From Pseudomonadota bacterium (lineage in GTDB: Bacteria > Desulfobacterota > Binatia > Binatales > Binataceae): a stretch of DNA of 64,000 nucleotides. The notes under the pieces are model-generated. The model was given only the letters and a program-made list of their open reading frames with translations, was not told where the DNA came from and ran no database searches. The translations under genes were made by a program, and so were the position numbers. Each line of letters starts with the position of its first letter. Position 1 is the first letter of the stretch. The stretch lies in NCBI GenBank assembly GCA_021325355.1, contig JAJPHI010000009.1, forward strand, positions 62,001-126,000, in the 5' to 3' direction. This document shows, one piece after another, positions 27,246 to 36,403 of the stretch.

Positions 27246-28244
27246 TTAGCCACCAATCTGGTACATCGAACGCTCGCGCGTCGACCGCCCCTCCAGCAAA
27301 TGATGGCCGGTCGGCTTGGTCGCCACGGCGCGCAACAGGATCGCCCCGACCTCCTCGATACCGCCATCCAGACTCGGCGCGCGTAGCGCCTTGCGCACGT
27401 CCAGCTCGTCATCATTGAGCAGACACAGATGAAACTTGCCGTCCGCCGTCAGCCGCATCCGGTTGCAGTTGCCGCAGTAGGGTTCGCTGACCGGGCTGAT
27501 GAAGCCGACCACGCCGCGCGCCCCCGGCAGACGATAGTTGCGCGCCTCATCGGCCGGGTTGGCCGCCGCCAGCTCGGCCAACGGCCCGAGCGCGCTCTCG
27601 ATTCGCCGCCGCGTCGCGATATTCGACACGTAGCGCTTGATCGACAGCCGCGCGCACTCGCCGCCGCCGAGCGGCATCAGTTCGATGAACCGCACGTGCC
27701 AGTCGCGCTCCACCGTAAGCTGCGCGAGTTCGACGACCTCAGCCTCGTTGTAGCCGGCGGCGACGACGACGTTGAGCTTGATCGGCGTCAGACCGGCATC
27801 TTCAGCCGCGAGAATACCGTCCCAGATACGCGCGAAATTGCCCCAGCGCATCTGTCGTTCCAGTGTCTCCGGCCGCAGGCTGTCCAGATGAACGTTGATG
27901 CGCTTCAGACCCGCCGCCTTGAGCGGACGCGCCAGCTTGTTCAGCAACAACGCATTGGTCGTCAGCGCCAGATCGCCGACGCCGTCGATCGCCCTCAGCC
28001 GCTCGACGATCTCCACCAGATCGGCGCGCAGCGTCGGCTCACCGCCGGTCAGGCGGAACTTGCGAAACCCCACGCGCACCGCCGCCCGCACCACTCGCTC
28101 GATCTCTTCGGCCGTGAGCAACTCCGCCCTGGGCAGAAACTGCAGGCCGTCGAGCGGCATGCAATAGACGCATCGGAGATTGCAGTTATCAATGACGGAA
28201 ATCCGCAGATAGTCGATATTGCGATTGAACGAATCTACTGGCAT
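27246..28244 (-). CDS. moaA: GTP 3',8-cyclase MoaA (molybdenum cofactor step 1)
   Basis: 332 residues. Radical-SAM enzyme converting GTP to 3',8-cyclo-dihydro-GTP, the first step of molybdopterin synthesis. N-terminal cluster motif CNLRCVYCM, SAM region FRLTGGEPTLRADL, C-terminal second cluster CGNCNRMRLTADGKFHLCL, and the essential C-terminal double glycine (QIGG) are all present. No other moa genes are adjacent. The gap upstream to hpnN (284 bp) probably holds divergent promoters. Confidence 0.96.
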   Translation of the reverse strand: MPVDSFNRNIDYLRISVIDNCNLRCVYCMPLDGLQFLPRAELLTAEEIERVVRAAVRVGFRKFRLTGGEPTLRADLVEIVERLRAIDGVGDLALTTNALLLNKLARPLKAAGLKRINVHLDSLRPETLERQMRWGNFARIWDGILAAEDAGLTPIKLNVVVAAGYNEAEVVELAQLTVERDWHVRFIELMPLGGGECARLSIKRYVSNIATRRRIESALGPLAELAAANPADEARNYRLPGARGVVGFISPVSEPYCGNCNRMRLTADGKFHLCLLNDDELDVRKALRAPSLDGGIEEVGAILLRAVATKPTGHHLLEGRSTRERSMYQIGG

Positions 28245-28528
28245 CGTGCTCGTGCTGCTGGCATTCTATTGACGCTGCTTTGACTTCAGTTGCAGTCGAT
28301 CAGAGTTATCGAAACGGGGAGCCACCGTTAGGAATAGTTTATTAGGTCCGCGGCGCCCGGTACAACTTGATTTCGCCATGGCAAGGCGGTGCGTGAGGGG
28401 GGGGCGGAGATGGACCATCCAGGAGCTTCTGTGAACACCGTATTTAGCCAATTCTCCGGCGCGCCGCGCCGCTCTCTCGGCGCCTTGCCTGATCCGTCTC
28501 GAACCTCCCGGAAGCGGTCGGGCTGCGC

Positions 28529-31258
28529 GTGAACCGGTGGCGTGCCCGCGCGTTCGGCGCGATCGCGCGGCTCGACGCCGAGCGACCCTGGCTCGTCCTC
28601 GGCCTGGCCGGCGCCCTCGCCGTCGCCTGTATCCTCTACAGCCGCGCCTGTCTCGAGTTCCGCACCGACGAATCGGCCCTCGTCAACGCCGACACCCACG
28701 ACACCCGGATCTATCAGCGCTACACCGAGGAGTTCCCTGACCTCGACGGCCTTATCGTCGCGATCCGCACCGCGCCCTCGCGCCCCGCGGCCGAGCGTTT
28801 TGCCGACGCCCTCGCCAGGCATCTGAACGCCGACACGCTGAACGTCAAGAGCGTCTTCTATCGCATCGATCCGCGGATGCTCGACGGTCGCGCGCTGCTC
28901 TACCTCGACCTCGAACAACTGCAGGCGCTGGCCGGCAACGTCGCGGCGGCGCTGCCCTTCCTGCGCGCCTACGCCGCCGCTCCGACGCTCGCCCATCTGT
29001 TCGAGGGCGTCCTCACCGCCCCCGGCCCGCGCAGCGATCGCGCTCCGCCGCCGCCCACTGCGGCGGCCGCGCAAGACCCGTCGCGCGGGCTCGCGCTGCT
29101 CGATGCGGTCCTGGCGGGGATGCTCAACGGACCCGCGGCTGCCACCGCGCCCTGGGATGCGCTCGTGCCGCACGGCGCGCAGGACCTCGATGCGCAACAG
29201 AGCTATGTCACCTCGCCCAACGGCGCCTATCTGCTGATGGAAGTCGCGCCGGCCAATGGGGCTGATTCCGTCGCCGCAATCACCGACGATATCAACGCCA
29301 TCAAGGCGTTTTTTCCCGGCGTCGAAGCCGGGATGACCGGTAGCCCGGCCCTGACCCATGCCGAACAGGTCACCACCCAGCACGATATGCTGCTGGGCTC
29401 GATTATCGGCATCATCGGCCTGGTGCTCCTGCTGGTCATTCCCTTCCGCGGCGTGGTCGAACCGTTCTTCGCTATCGTCGCCCTGCTGATTGGCGCCGCC
29501 TGGTCGTTCGGTTTTACCACGCTCGCCGTCGGCCATCTGAATCTCCTGTCCGCGGTCTTTACCAGCGTCCTGGTCGGCATCGGTATCAACTTTCCAATCC
29601 ATCTGATGGCGCGCTATGACGAGGCCCGCCGTAAGGGTGCGGCGATGGCGCCGGCGCTCGAGCTCGCGGTGGTGAATACCGGAGTCGGAGTCTTCTCCTC
29701 CGCCTGCATCATGACGCTCGCCTTCCTGATGCCGATGTTCACCGACTTTCGCGGCATCGCCGAACTCGGCGAGGTTTCCGCCGCCGGTCTTTTCCTCTGC
29801 CTGCTGTCGGCCCTCCTGGTCTTTCCGGCGCTGATCGCGCTGCGCGATCGTAACCGCGGAGCACGGCCGCCCTTGCGCGTCTCGTTTGCCCCGCGCAAGT
29901 CGATGCTCGAACGCTGGTTTGCGCGCCCCGGATGGATCCTCGGACTGAGCCTGCTTGGTACGCTCGCCGCCCTGCCCCTCGCGCGCCGCGTCCGGTTCGA
30001 TCAGAACGTGTTGCGCCTGCAGGCGACCGACGCCGAAGCGGTCCGCTACGAGAATATCCTGCTGCGCGATTCGAGCCGCTCATCATGGTTCGCCGTCTCG
30101 ATGGCGACGACGCGGGAGCAGGCCGAACGCCGCGCCGCCGCGTTTCGTCAACTCCCGGTCGTCTCCGCGGTCGAAACCATCGGCACTTACATCCCCACCG
30201 ATCAGCCGCAAAAGCTCGCCCTGATAGCCGACCTGCGCCGCCAACTGGCGCCGCTCCAGGTGCCGCACGCTTTCCCGCCCGAAACGCCGCAGGAGCTCCG
30301 CGCCGTGCTCGAGGCCCTCCACCAGCGGATCGCCCCAGCCGCGGCCGCCGATCCCTCCGGTCAGGCCGCCAAAACTCTGACGCTGCTCAACCAGGTCCTT
30401 GATCTCTTAAACAACCAGCCACGCGCTTATATCGCGTACGAGACGCAGCTCGCCGATCAGTTGCGCGCGCGCCTCACGATGCTCGATCGCCAACTCGACG
30501 CCTCGCCCGTAACCGAAGCGACCCTCCCCAACATCCTGCGCCAGCGCTTTATCGGCAAAACCGGCGTCTATCTGGTGCAGATCTACCCGGCCGGCGAAAT
30601 CTGGGACGACGCGCCGCTGCAGCGCTTCATCAGCAGCCTCCAAACCGTCGATCCCGACGTCACCGGACCCCCGGTCGAAACCTACAACCTCGCCACCGTG
30701 ATGCGCCACGGCTACGAGCGCGCCGCCACCATGGCCTTGATCGCCGTGTTCGTCTTTGTCGTGCTTGATTTTCGTAACCTGCGCGACGCGCTCCTCGCCA
30801 CCGTGCCGCTCCTTTTCGGTGGATGCTGGCTGCTCGAAACGATGGGTTACCTCGGATGGGAATTCAATCTGGCCAACCTTTTTGCCGTGCCGATTATCAT
30901 CGGGATGGGCGTCGATAACGGCGTCAACATGCTCTACCGATGGCGCGAGGAGCACGACAAATCGTCGCTTATCCTCACTCGCGCGGTAGGCAAATCGGTA
31001 ACCATCTGTTCGCTCACCACCATCGCCGCCTTTGCCGCCCTCATTCCCGCCAACCATCGCGGCATCTCGAGCCTCGGATGGGTCATGACGATCGGCGTAA
31101 GCCTGATTCTGCTGGCCACCCTCATCGTCCTCCCGGCGCTGTTCGAACTCCTCGGCACACGCATCCACCACGCCGACGAAGGCCATCATGATACGCCCTT
31201 GGGTGCCGTACGCCGCGCGGCCGACTCGGCTCAAGATAACTCCGCCGCGGCCGGCTGA
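28529..31258 (+). CDS. hpnN: Hopanoid-transporter-like RND/MMPL protein (HpnN)
   Basis: 909 residues with two repeats, each a transmembrane helix, a large periplasmic domain and a cluster of five or more helices (e.g. GSIIGIIGLVLLLVIPFRG, and FVFVVLDFRNLRDALLATVPLLF). This is the RND/MMPL layout. ALVNADTHDTRIYQRYTEEFPD near residue 50 and the pairing with an MlaC/Ttg2D protein match the hopanoid-biosynthesis-associated exporter HpnN, which moves hopanoids to the outer membrane in Rhodopseudomonas. No squalene-hopene cyclase or other hpn gene is in the window, so this is a family-level assignment. Confidence 0.8.
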   Translation: MNRWRARAFGAIARLDAERPWLVLGLAGALAVACILYSRACLEFRTDESALVNADTHDTRIYQRYTEEFPDLDGLIVAIRTAPSRPAAERFADALARHLNADTLNVKSVFYRIDPRMLDGRALLYLDLEQLQALAGNVAAALPFLRAYAAAPTLAHLFEGVLTAPGPRSDRAPPPPTAAAAQDPSRGLALLDAVLAGMLNGPAAATAPWDALVPHGAQDLDAQQSYVTSPNGAYLLMEVAPANGADSVAAITDDINAIKAFFPGVEAGMTGSPALTHAEQVTTQHDMLLGSIIGIIGLVLLLVIPFRGVVEPFFAIVALLIGAAWSFGFTTLAVGHLNLLSAVFTSVLVGIGINFPIHLMARYDEARRKGAAMAPALELAVVNTGVGVFSSACIMTLAFLMPMFTDFRGIAELGEVSAAGLFLCLLSALLVFPALIALRDRNRGARPPLRVSFAPRKSMLERWFARPGWILGLSLLGTLAALPLARRVRFDQNVLRLQATDAEAVRYENILLRDSSRSSWFAVSMATTREQAERRAAAFRQLPVVSAVETIGTYIPTDQPQKLALIADLRRQLAPLQVPHAFPPETPQELRAVLEALHQRIAPAAAADPSGQAAKTLTLLNQVLDLLNNQPRAYIAYETQLADQLRARLTMLDRQLDASPVTEATLPNILRQRFIGKTGVYLVQIYPAGEIWDDAPLQRFISSLQTVDPDVTGPPVETYNLATVMRHGYERAATMALIAVFVFVVLDFRNLRDALLATVPLLFGGCWLLETMGYLGWEFNLANLFAVPIIIGMGVDNGVNMLYRWREEHDKSSLILTRAVGKSVTICSLTTIAAFAALIPANHRGISSLGWVMTIGVSLILLATLIVLPALFELLGTRIHHADEGHHDTPLGAVRRAADSAQDNSAAAG

Positions 31259-31303
31259 TTTCTATCTGGTCTCAGAGCTGATTCCGTAGCAACCTTATAG
31301 GTC

Positions 31304-32008
31304 ATGACAGTGCGGCAGCGTCGATGTCGGAGATTCGAGCTCGGCCTCGCGCTGGTTCCACTGGCGCTGATGCTGCTGGCGCTGCTCCCCGCGATACCCG
31401 TGCCGGCGGACGTCGCTGCCGCCGACGATCCGATGGCGGTGGCGCGCGCCGGCGTTGACGAGACCATCGCGATCTTCCGGAACCCCTCGATGACGCTCGC
31501 GGTGCGGCGGGAGCGGCTGCGCGAGGTTGCCGATCGCTTCATCGACTTCAACGACATGTCGCGCTCGGTGCTCGGCTACCACTGGCGCGAGCTCACGCCC
31601 GCGCAACGCGCCGAGTTCGTTCCCCTGTTCACCGGCTTTATTCAGGACGCCCTGCTGAGCCGCCTCCATCAATCCACGGTCGAACGCATCCGCCAGGGCG
31701 TTGCCAGCGCCACCGTGACCTTCACCCGCGAGCGCTTTGACGGTCCCGATTATGCCGAGGTCTTCACCAGCGTGCTCGTTCCCACCGCACAGCAGGACCC
31801 GCTCCAAGTCACCCTGATGATGCATCGGACGGGCACCAGTTGGCGCTGCTACGACATCACGGTCGACGCCATCAGCGTCATTTCGAACTACCGCAATCAG
31901 TTCAATCGCGTGATCAACGAGCAAGGATTCCCCCGACTGGTCGAGGACCTGAAGCTCAAGCGTGCGGCCTTCGAGCAGGAGATGTCGCGACCGGAACCGT
32001 CATCCTAG
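31304..32008 (+). CDS. MlaC/Ttg2D-family periplasmic lipid-binding protein (HpnM-like)
   Basis: 234 residues with an N-terminal signal peptide (ELGLALVPLALMLLALLPAI, cleaved near VAAADDP). The mature part is an MlaC/Ttg2D fold: VDETIAIFRNPSMTLAVRRERLREV, FNDMSRSVLGYHWRELTPAQ and FVPLFTGFIQDALLSRL, which bind lipids in the periplasm. It lies 45 bp after hpnN on the same strand; in hopanoid producers HpnM (this family) and HpnN are neighbours. The job is inferred to be lipid or hopanoid delivery. No mlaD/E/F genes are nearby. Confidence 0.87.
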   Translation: MTVRQRRCRRFELGLALVPLALMLLALLPAIPVPADVAAADDPMAVARAGVDETIAIFRNPSMTLAVRRERLREVADRFIDFNDMSRSVLGYHWRELTPAQRAEFVPLFTGFIQDALLSRLHQSTVERIRQGVASATVTFTRERFDGPDYAEVFTSVLVPTAQQDPLQVTLMMHRTGTSWRCYDITVDAISVISNYRNQFNRVINEQGFPRLVEDLKLKRAAFEQEMSRPEPSS

Positions 32009-32125
32009 GCGAAACCGGCCGCCGCACATTCCCGGTACCGCCGCTCCGCCACTCCTTCCTGATTAATCCGTGCCCGCGAGCCCGCAACGTATCCCTCGGC
32101 GCGAACCTTCGCGTATAGTCGCCGC

Positions 32126-33925
32126 GTGACGCGTCCGCTCCTGAAGACCACTCCCGCGCCGTTGCCGACGCGCGAACTCACCGTCCGCTCCCTGCTCCTC
32201 GGCGCCATCCTCGCCGTCGTGCTCGGCGCCGCCAATGCCTACCTGGGCCTCTATGCCGGCATGACGGTTTCGGCGAGCATCCCGGCCGCGGTCCTCTCGA
32301 TGGCCCTCCTGCGAGTGCTGGGCGGCTCGACGATCCTCGAAAACAACGTCGTCCAGACCGTTGCCTCGGCCGGTGAGGCGGTCGCCGCCGGCGCCATCTT
32401 CACCTTCCCGGCGCTGGTGATTCTCGGCGAACGCCTGCCCCTTTCGTACTGGCGTATAACCACCCTGAGCCTTGCGGGTGGCACGATGGGCAGTCTGCTC
32501 GTGGTCTTCCTGCGCCGCGCGTTTATCGTCGAGGAGCGTCTCGCCTTTCCCGAAGGACGGGCCTGCGCGGAAGTGCTGCGGGCTGGCGCGGAGGACAGTT
32601 CCGGCGCGGGCCTGCTGACGCTCGGCGGTCTCGTCGCCGCCATCCTCAAGGCGCTGCAGGACGTCGTCGGCGTGCTGCCGGGCGTCGCCGCGTCCTCCCG
32701 ATGGATCGGCGGGGCGCCCATCGCGCTTTCGGCCAACCTTTCGGCGGCGCTCATCGGCGTCGGCTATATCCTCGGTATCGAGATCGCCGTGCTGGTCCTG
32801 CTTGGCGGCCTCATCGCCTGGCTGGTGGCAATTCCGCTTCTCAGCCTGCGCCATCCCGAATTGCGGATGCTGGCGCCGGCGGCGGCCGCCACTCAACTCT
32901 GGAGTGCTGACGTGCGCTATCTCGGGGTTGGCGCGATGCTGATGGGCGGGGCGGCGACGCTGTTTCGCTTGCGCCACGCGATCGCTCGCGGGATGCGCGA
33001 GGGCTTCCGCATGATCCGCGCCGGCGCCGCCGCACCCACCCGCTCGCGCGAAGAGACCGACCTCTCCGCCGGCGTGGTCCTCGGCGCGACGGCGCTCTGC
33101 GTCCCCGCCATCGCGCTCATCGTATGGCGGCTCAGCGGCAGTCTGACGCTCAGCCTGATTCTCGCCGCGGCCCTCGCATTTATCGGGTTTTTCGCCACCG
33201 CCGTCGCCGGTTACCTCACCGGTATCGTCGGCGCCTCGAACAACCCTGTCTCCGGCGTCACGATAATCGTGCTGCTGGCGCTCGCCCTGCTGCTCAAGTT
33301 CGCCGGCCTGCCGCGCGCGCTCGGCGCCCATCTCGCGATCCTTACCGGCGCCGTCGTGTGTACGGCGGCCGCGATGGCTGGCGATTCGCTGCATGATCTG
33401 GCGACCGGCTTTCATCTGCGGGCGACGCCCCGCGCCCTCGAGATCGCGGTGCTGTGCGGCGCGATGCTGTCGGCCTTCCTGATGGCCCCGCTGGTCAACC
33501 TCCTCATCCGCGGCTACGGCATCGCTGGACTTCCCGGCGCCGGCGCCCACGCCCTTCCGGCGCCGCAGGCTTTCCTGATGGCCAAAGTGGCGCAAGGGGT
33601 CTTTCAGGGCGCGTTGCCGTGGACCGCGATCCTCGCCGGGGTCCTGCTCGCCGCCGCCTGCGTGGTGGGCGACGCGCTCCTCGAACGCCGCCGCAGTCGC
33701 TGGCGCCTGCCCGTGATGCCGGTCGCGATCGGACTTTACCTGCCCTTCGGTCTCGGCGTCACCATCTTTCTCGGCGCCGTGCTCCGCGCGATAGCCTCCC
33801 GCTCACAACTGAACGATGCTCGCCGCGGCACCCTGCTGGCGGCCGGACTCATCGCCGGCGAGGCGCTGACCGGCGTCGCGGTCGGCGCCATGATTGTCGC
33901 CGGCCTCCGCCTGCCGCTCCTCTAA
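32126..33925 (+). CDS. OPT-family oligopeptide/metal transporter
   Basis: 599 residues, about 14-16 transmembrane helices. N-terminal LTVRSLLLGAILAVVLGAANAYLGLYAGM and ENNVVQTVASAGEAVAAG are OPT signatures, with SNNPVSGVTIIVLLALALLL and the C-terminal LPVMPVAIGLYLPFGLGVTIF. OPT proteins take up small peptides or metal chelates. GTG start with weak upstream signal; the gap to the MlaC-like gene is 117 bp, so co-transcription is uncertain. Confidence 0.9.
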   Translation: MTRPLLKTTPAPLPTRELTVRSLLLGAILAVVLGAANAYLGLYAGMTVSASIPAAVLSMALLRVLGGSTILENNVVQTVASAGEAVAAGAIFTFPALVILGERLPLSYWRITTLSLAGGTMGSLLVVFLRRAFIVEERLAFPEGRACAEVLRAGAEDSSGAGLLTLGGLVAAILKALQDVVGVLPGVAASSRWIGGAPIALSANLSAALIGVGYILGIEIAVLVLLGGLIAWLVAIPLLSLRHPELRMLAPAAAATQLWSADVRYLGVGAMLMGGAATLFRLRHAIARGMREGFRMIRAGAAAPTRSREETDLSAGVVLGATALCVPAIALIVWRLSGSLTLSLILAAALAFIGFFATAVAGYLTGIVGASNNPVSGVTIIVLLALALLLKFAGLPRALGAHLAILTGAVVCTAAAMAGDSLHDLATGFHLRATPRALEIAVLCGAMLSAFLMAPLVNLLIRGYGIAGLPGAGAHALPAPQAFLMAKVAQGVFQGALPWTAILAGVLLAAACVVGDALLERRRSRWRLPVMPVAIGLYLPFGLGVTIFLGAVLRAIASRSQLNDARRGTLLAAGLIAGEALTGVAVGAMIVAGLRLPLL

Positions 33926-33944
33926 GTCCGCTGGTCGCAAAGGG

Positions 33945-34586
33945 TCAGCGGCGCGGCGGGCCCTCGAAGCGGCCGTCGGTTACGGCGCCAACCAGCTCAT
34001 CCGCTGGCGGCTCCGCCGCCCGCCGCGCGCCCACTTGGGGCGGATTCAGGCTCATCTGCGCATTCGCCACGGCGCCGAGCAGATCGTGAATACCGTCGAG
34101 CGCGCGCACCAGGAGATTCATCTGCGGACGCAACTCGGCGACCAATCGGAGATTGGCCGCAAGCGCATCGAGGCTTTCCCAGTACGGCTGCGTAAGCATT
34201 CGGATACGATCGTGCAGGGCCTTAGCGCACGGCGTATTCACCGCCAGACGCGCCAGCGCCTGTTCACATTCCACTACCGGCTGATAACCGACCGCATGCT
34301 CGACGATCCATGACTTGAGTTCCTCGATCATGACCTGCGGCGGCGCGCCCTGCCGGCGCTCGAGCTCGCCGAGTGCGACGCTCAAGCCGTCGAGCCACGC
34401 GCCGACGGCGCCCGCTAACTCCCGCGTGGGCGCCAGTACCGCGTCTGCCGGAGGCGTCGGCGAAGCCGCCCCGCTCATCGGCCGCGCCTCATTCGCCGTC
34501 CCCGCCGGTTCCGCAGGCGGCGCCGCCGGTTCCGGATGACACTGATCGATGCGGCCTGCCTCGAACAACCCTCCGTACACCATCAT
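33945..34586 (-). CDS. Hypothetical helical protein
   Basis: Not recognised. About 213 residues from the ATG at 34586, preceded by GGAGTGAGG; a GTG at 34595 would add three residues. The first ~45 residues are Pro/Ala-rich and probably disordered. Residues ~50-185 look like a run of amphipathic helices (GAVGAWLDGLSVALGELERR, LVAELRPQMNLLVRALDGIH). A basic, proline-rich tail follows. The helical character slightly resembles phasins or four-helix-bundle partners, but nothing diagnostic is present. Convergent with the OPT gene, 19 bp apart, and divergent from the lipoprotein gene. Confidence 0.6.
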   Translation of the reverse strand: MMVYGGLFEAGRIDQCHPEPAAPPAEPAGTANEARPMSGAASPTPPADAVLAPTRELAGAVGAWLDGLSVALGELERRQGAPPQVMIEELKSWIVEHAVGYQPVVECEQALARLAVNTPCAKALHDRIRMLTQPYWESLDALAANLRLVAELRPQMNLLVRALDGIHDLLGAVANAQMSLNPPQVGARRAAEPPADELVGAVTDGRFEGPPRR

Positions 34587-34790
34587 CGTCCTCACTCCGC
34601 CGCGGCCTTGAGCCTGACCGGCGGCATCGCGATCGAAGCAAGCCTCCCGCGCCTGTCAATGGCTCAATTACCCGCGATCGCATGCGATTGCGGGCTCGAC
34701 GTTTACGCTAGCTGATAATAGTTTGATGCGAAAACCGGTTGGTGCCCCGAATCAGGATGATTCCGCACAGCCGGGAACAGGGCTTGGCAC

Positions 34791-35708
34791 ATGGGGAAAT
34801 TCGGCGCGCCGCGACGCACGCTCCACGGACTCACGGTACTTCTGCTGATAATCGCTGCGGGATGCAACAGCGACCAGGGCTCGGCGGCCAACGCCCAGCG
34901 GCTGCTGGTCGCGATGGACGATCCGCCCACGGTCGCCATCTATCGCGCCGCCGCCGAGACCGGCACCTTGCCGCTCGCGACCATCAGTGAAACCGCGCCC
35001 GACTCACCGGCCGGAATCGGCATCGACGCCGCCGGCGAGGTCTTCATCGCCAATCGCAACGGCAATGTCCGCGTCTTTGCCGCCGATCCCCAGGGCAACT
35101 ACGAGCTGGTCCGCAGCTACGCCGGACCTCATACCCGGATCGAGCAGCCGACCGCGATCGCCGTAAACTTCGCCGGCAGCTTCTACGTCGCCGATCGCGG
35201 CAACGGCCACGGACGCGTCGAATGGTTCTCCGGCGGCGCGACCAACGACATTTATCCCGACAAGGTGCTCGAAGGCGCCCACACCCGCATCACCACGCCG
35301 AGCGGTATCGCGCTCGACGGCTCGGGCCGCGCCTTCGTCGCCAACCAGGCCTCCAACGAAGTCCTGGTGTTCGATCCGATGGCCGAAGGCGACGTCGCGC
35401 CGTTGACCGTTCTCGGCGGTCTGCGCGCGCCGGGGCATCTGGTGGTTGACGATATGCTCAACGTCTACGTCATCAACACCGCCGATGACTCAGTTGCCAT
35501 CTTCGAGTCGGTCGGTCCGCAAAGCTGGCGCCTGAAGCGGGTGCTCGCGCCCCCGTCGCTCCGCCAAGCGGCCGGCGTGGCCATCGATGACGCCGGCGAA
35601 ATCGCCATCGGCGCCCTCGGCGGCGTGCGTTTCTTCAGCGCCGACGCCGATCCGCGGCGCACCCTGGGAATTGCCAACGATCATCTCGCCGATGTAGTTA
35701 CCCATTGA
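34791..35708 (+). CDS. Lipoprotein with NHL/SMP-30-like beta-propeller
   Basis: 305 residues. Signal peptide with lipobox LLIIAAGC (Cys near residue 25), so membrane-anchored and exported. The mature part is a series of about six propeller blades with repeating G(I/V)A-x(5)-GxxFVAN units, e.g. GIDAAGEVFIANRNGNVRVF, AVNFAGSFYVADRGNGHGRV, GIALDGSGRAFVANQASNEV. NHL-type propellers are binding platforms or lactonases; no catalytic metal site is clear. The gene ends 17 bp before the flavin-fold protein. Confidence 0.83.
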   Translation: MGKFGAPRRTLHGLTVLLLIIAAGCNSDQGSAANAQRLLVAMDDPPTVAIYRAAAETGTLPLATISETAPDSPAGIGIDAAGEVFIANRNGNVRVFAADPQGNYELVRSYAGPHTRIEQPTAIAVNFAGSFYVADRGNGHGRVEWFSGGATNDIYPDKVLEGAHTRITTPSGIALDGSGRAFVANQASNEVLVFDPMAEGDVAPLTVLGGLRAPGHLVVDDMLNVYVINTADDSVAIFESVGPQSWRLKRVLAPPSLRQAAGVAIDDAGEIAIGALGGVRFFSADADPRRTLGIANDHLADVVTH

Positions 35709-35725
35709 GTGAATTGCGAGGAACC

Positions 35726-36385
35726 ATGAGCAAAATCTACAGCGACGAGCAGCGCGCGCTGCAACAGCGTTTCGATACCGTTAAACTCGCCGATCGCATC
35801 GAGCACGCCATCGTGCGCGACACGCTCGCCCCCGAGCAGAAGTCCTTCATCGAAACCCGCGACATGTTCTTCCTGAGTACCGTCGATCCTCGCGGCTTCC
35901 CGACCTGCTCCTACAAGGGCGGCGCGCCCGGCTTCGTGCGCGTGATCGATCCCCGAACCCTCGTCTTTCCCATCTACAACGGCAACGGCATGTTTCTCTC
36001 CGCCGGTAACATCAGCGCCAACCATAAGATCGGGATGCTCTTCATCGACTTCGAGACGCCCCATCGCCTGCGCGTGCACGGCGAGGCCCAACTCCTTCAG
36101 GACGATCCGCAACTGCGTGAGTTCACCGGCGCCGAGATGCTCGTGCGGGTGACCATCCACGAGGTCTTCATCAACTGCCCGCGCTACATCCACCGATATC
36201 AGCGCCTCGCGACCTCCAAGTACGCGCCGCAGGCGGAATGCCCGGCACCGCCTCCGCCCCAATGGAAACGCATCGATGCGCTGCAGGACGTCCTGCCGGC
36301 CAATGAACAGAAGGTTGCCGAAACGCTCGGCGGCACCATCTCCTTCGCCGAGTACGCCGCCGCCGTCGCCAAAGGCGAAGGTTGA
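35726..36385 (+). CDS. Pyridoxamine-5'-phosphate-oxidase-fold flavoprotein
   Basis: 219 residues from ATG 35726, preceded by GCGAGG; the upstream alternative overlaps the propeller gene. Split-barrel PNPOx-like fold: FLSTVDPRGFPTCSYKGGAPGFVRV and NGMFLSAGNISANHKIGMLFIDF, the flavin phosphate and isoalloxazine contact regions, then EVFINCPRYIHRY. Such proteins bind FMN or F420 and reduce small molecules. F420 is plausible given three LLM enzymes here, but FMN is equally possible. Same strand as, and 17 bp after, the lipoprotein. Confidence 0.84.
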   Translation: MSKIYSDEQRALQQRFDTVKLADRIEHAIVRDTLAPEQKSFIETRDMFFLSTVDPRGFPTCSYKGGAPGFVRVIDPRTLVFPIYNGNGMFLSAGNISANHKIGMLFIDFETPHRLRVHGEAQLLQDDPQLREFTGAEMLVRVTIHEVFINCPRYIHRYQRLATSKYAPQAECPAPPPPQWKRIDALQDVLPANEQKVAETLGGTISFAEYAAAVAKGEG

Positions 36386-36403
36386 GGCGCGCGCCGCGAC
36401 CGC

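Noticed and set aside
32063-33595. Minus-strand 510-residue His/Arg/Gln-rich frame
   Set aside because: Composition is that of a mirror frame of the OPT transporter.
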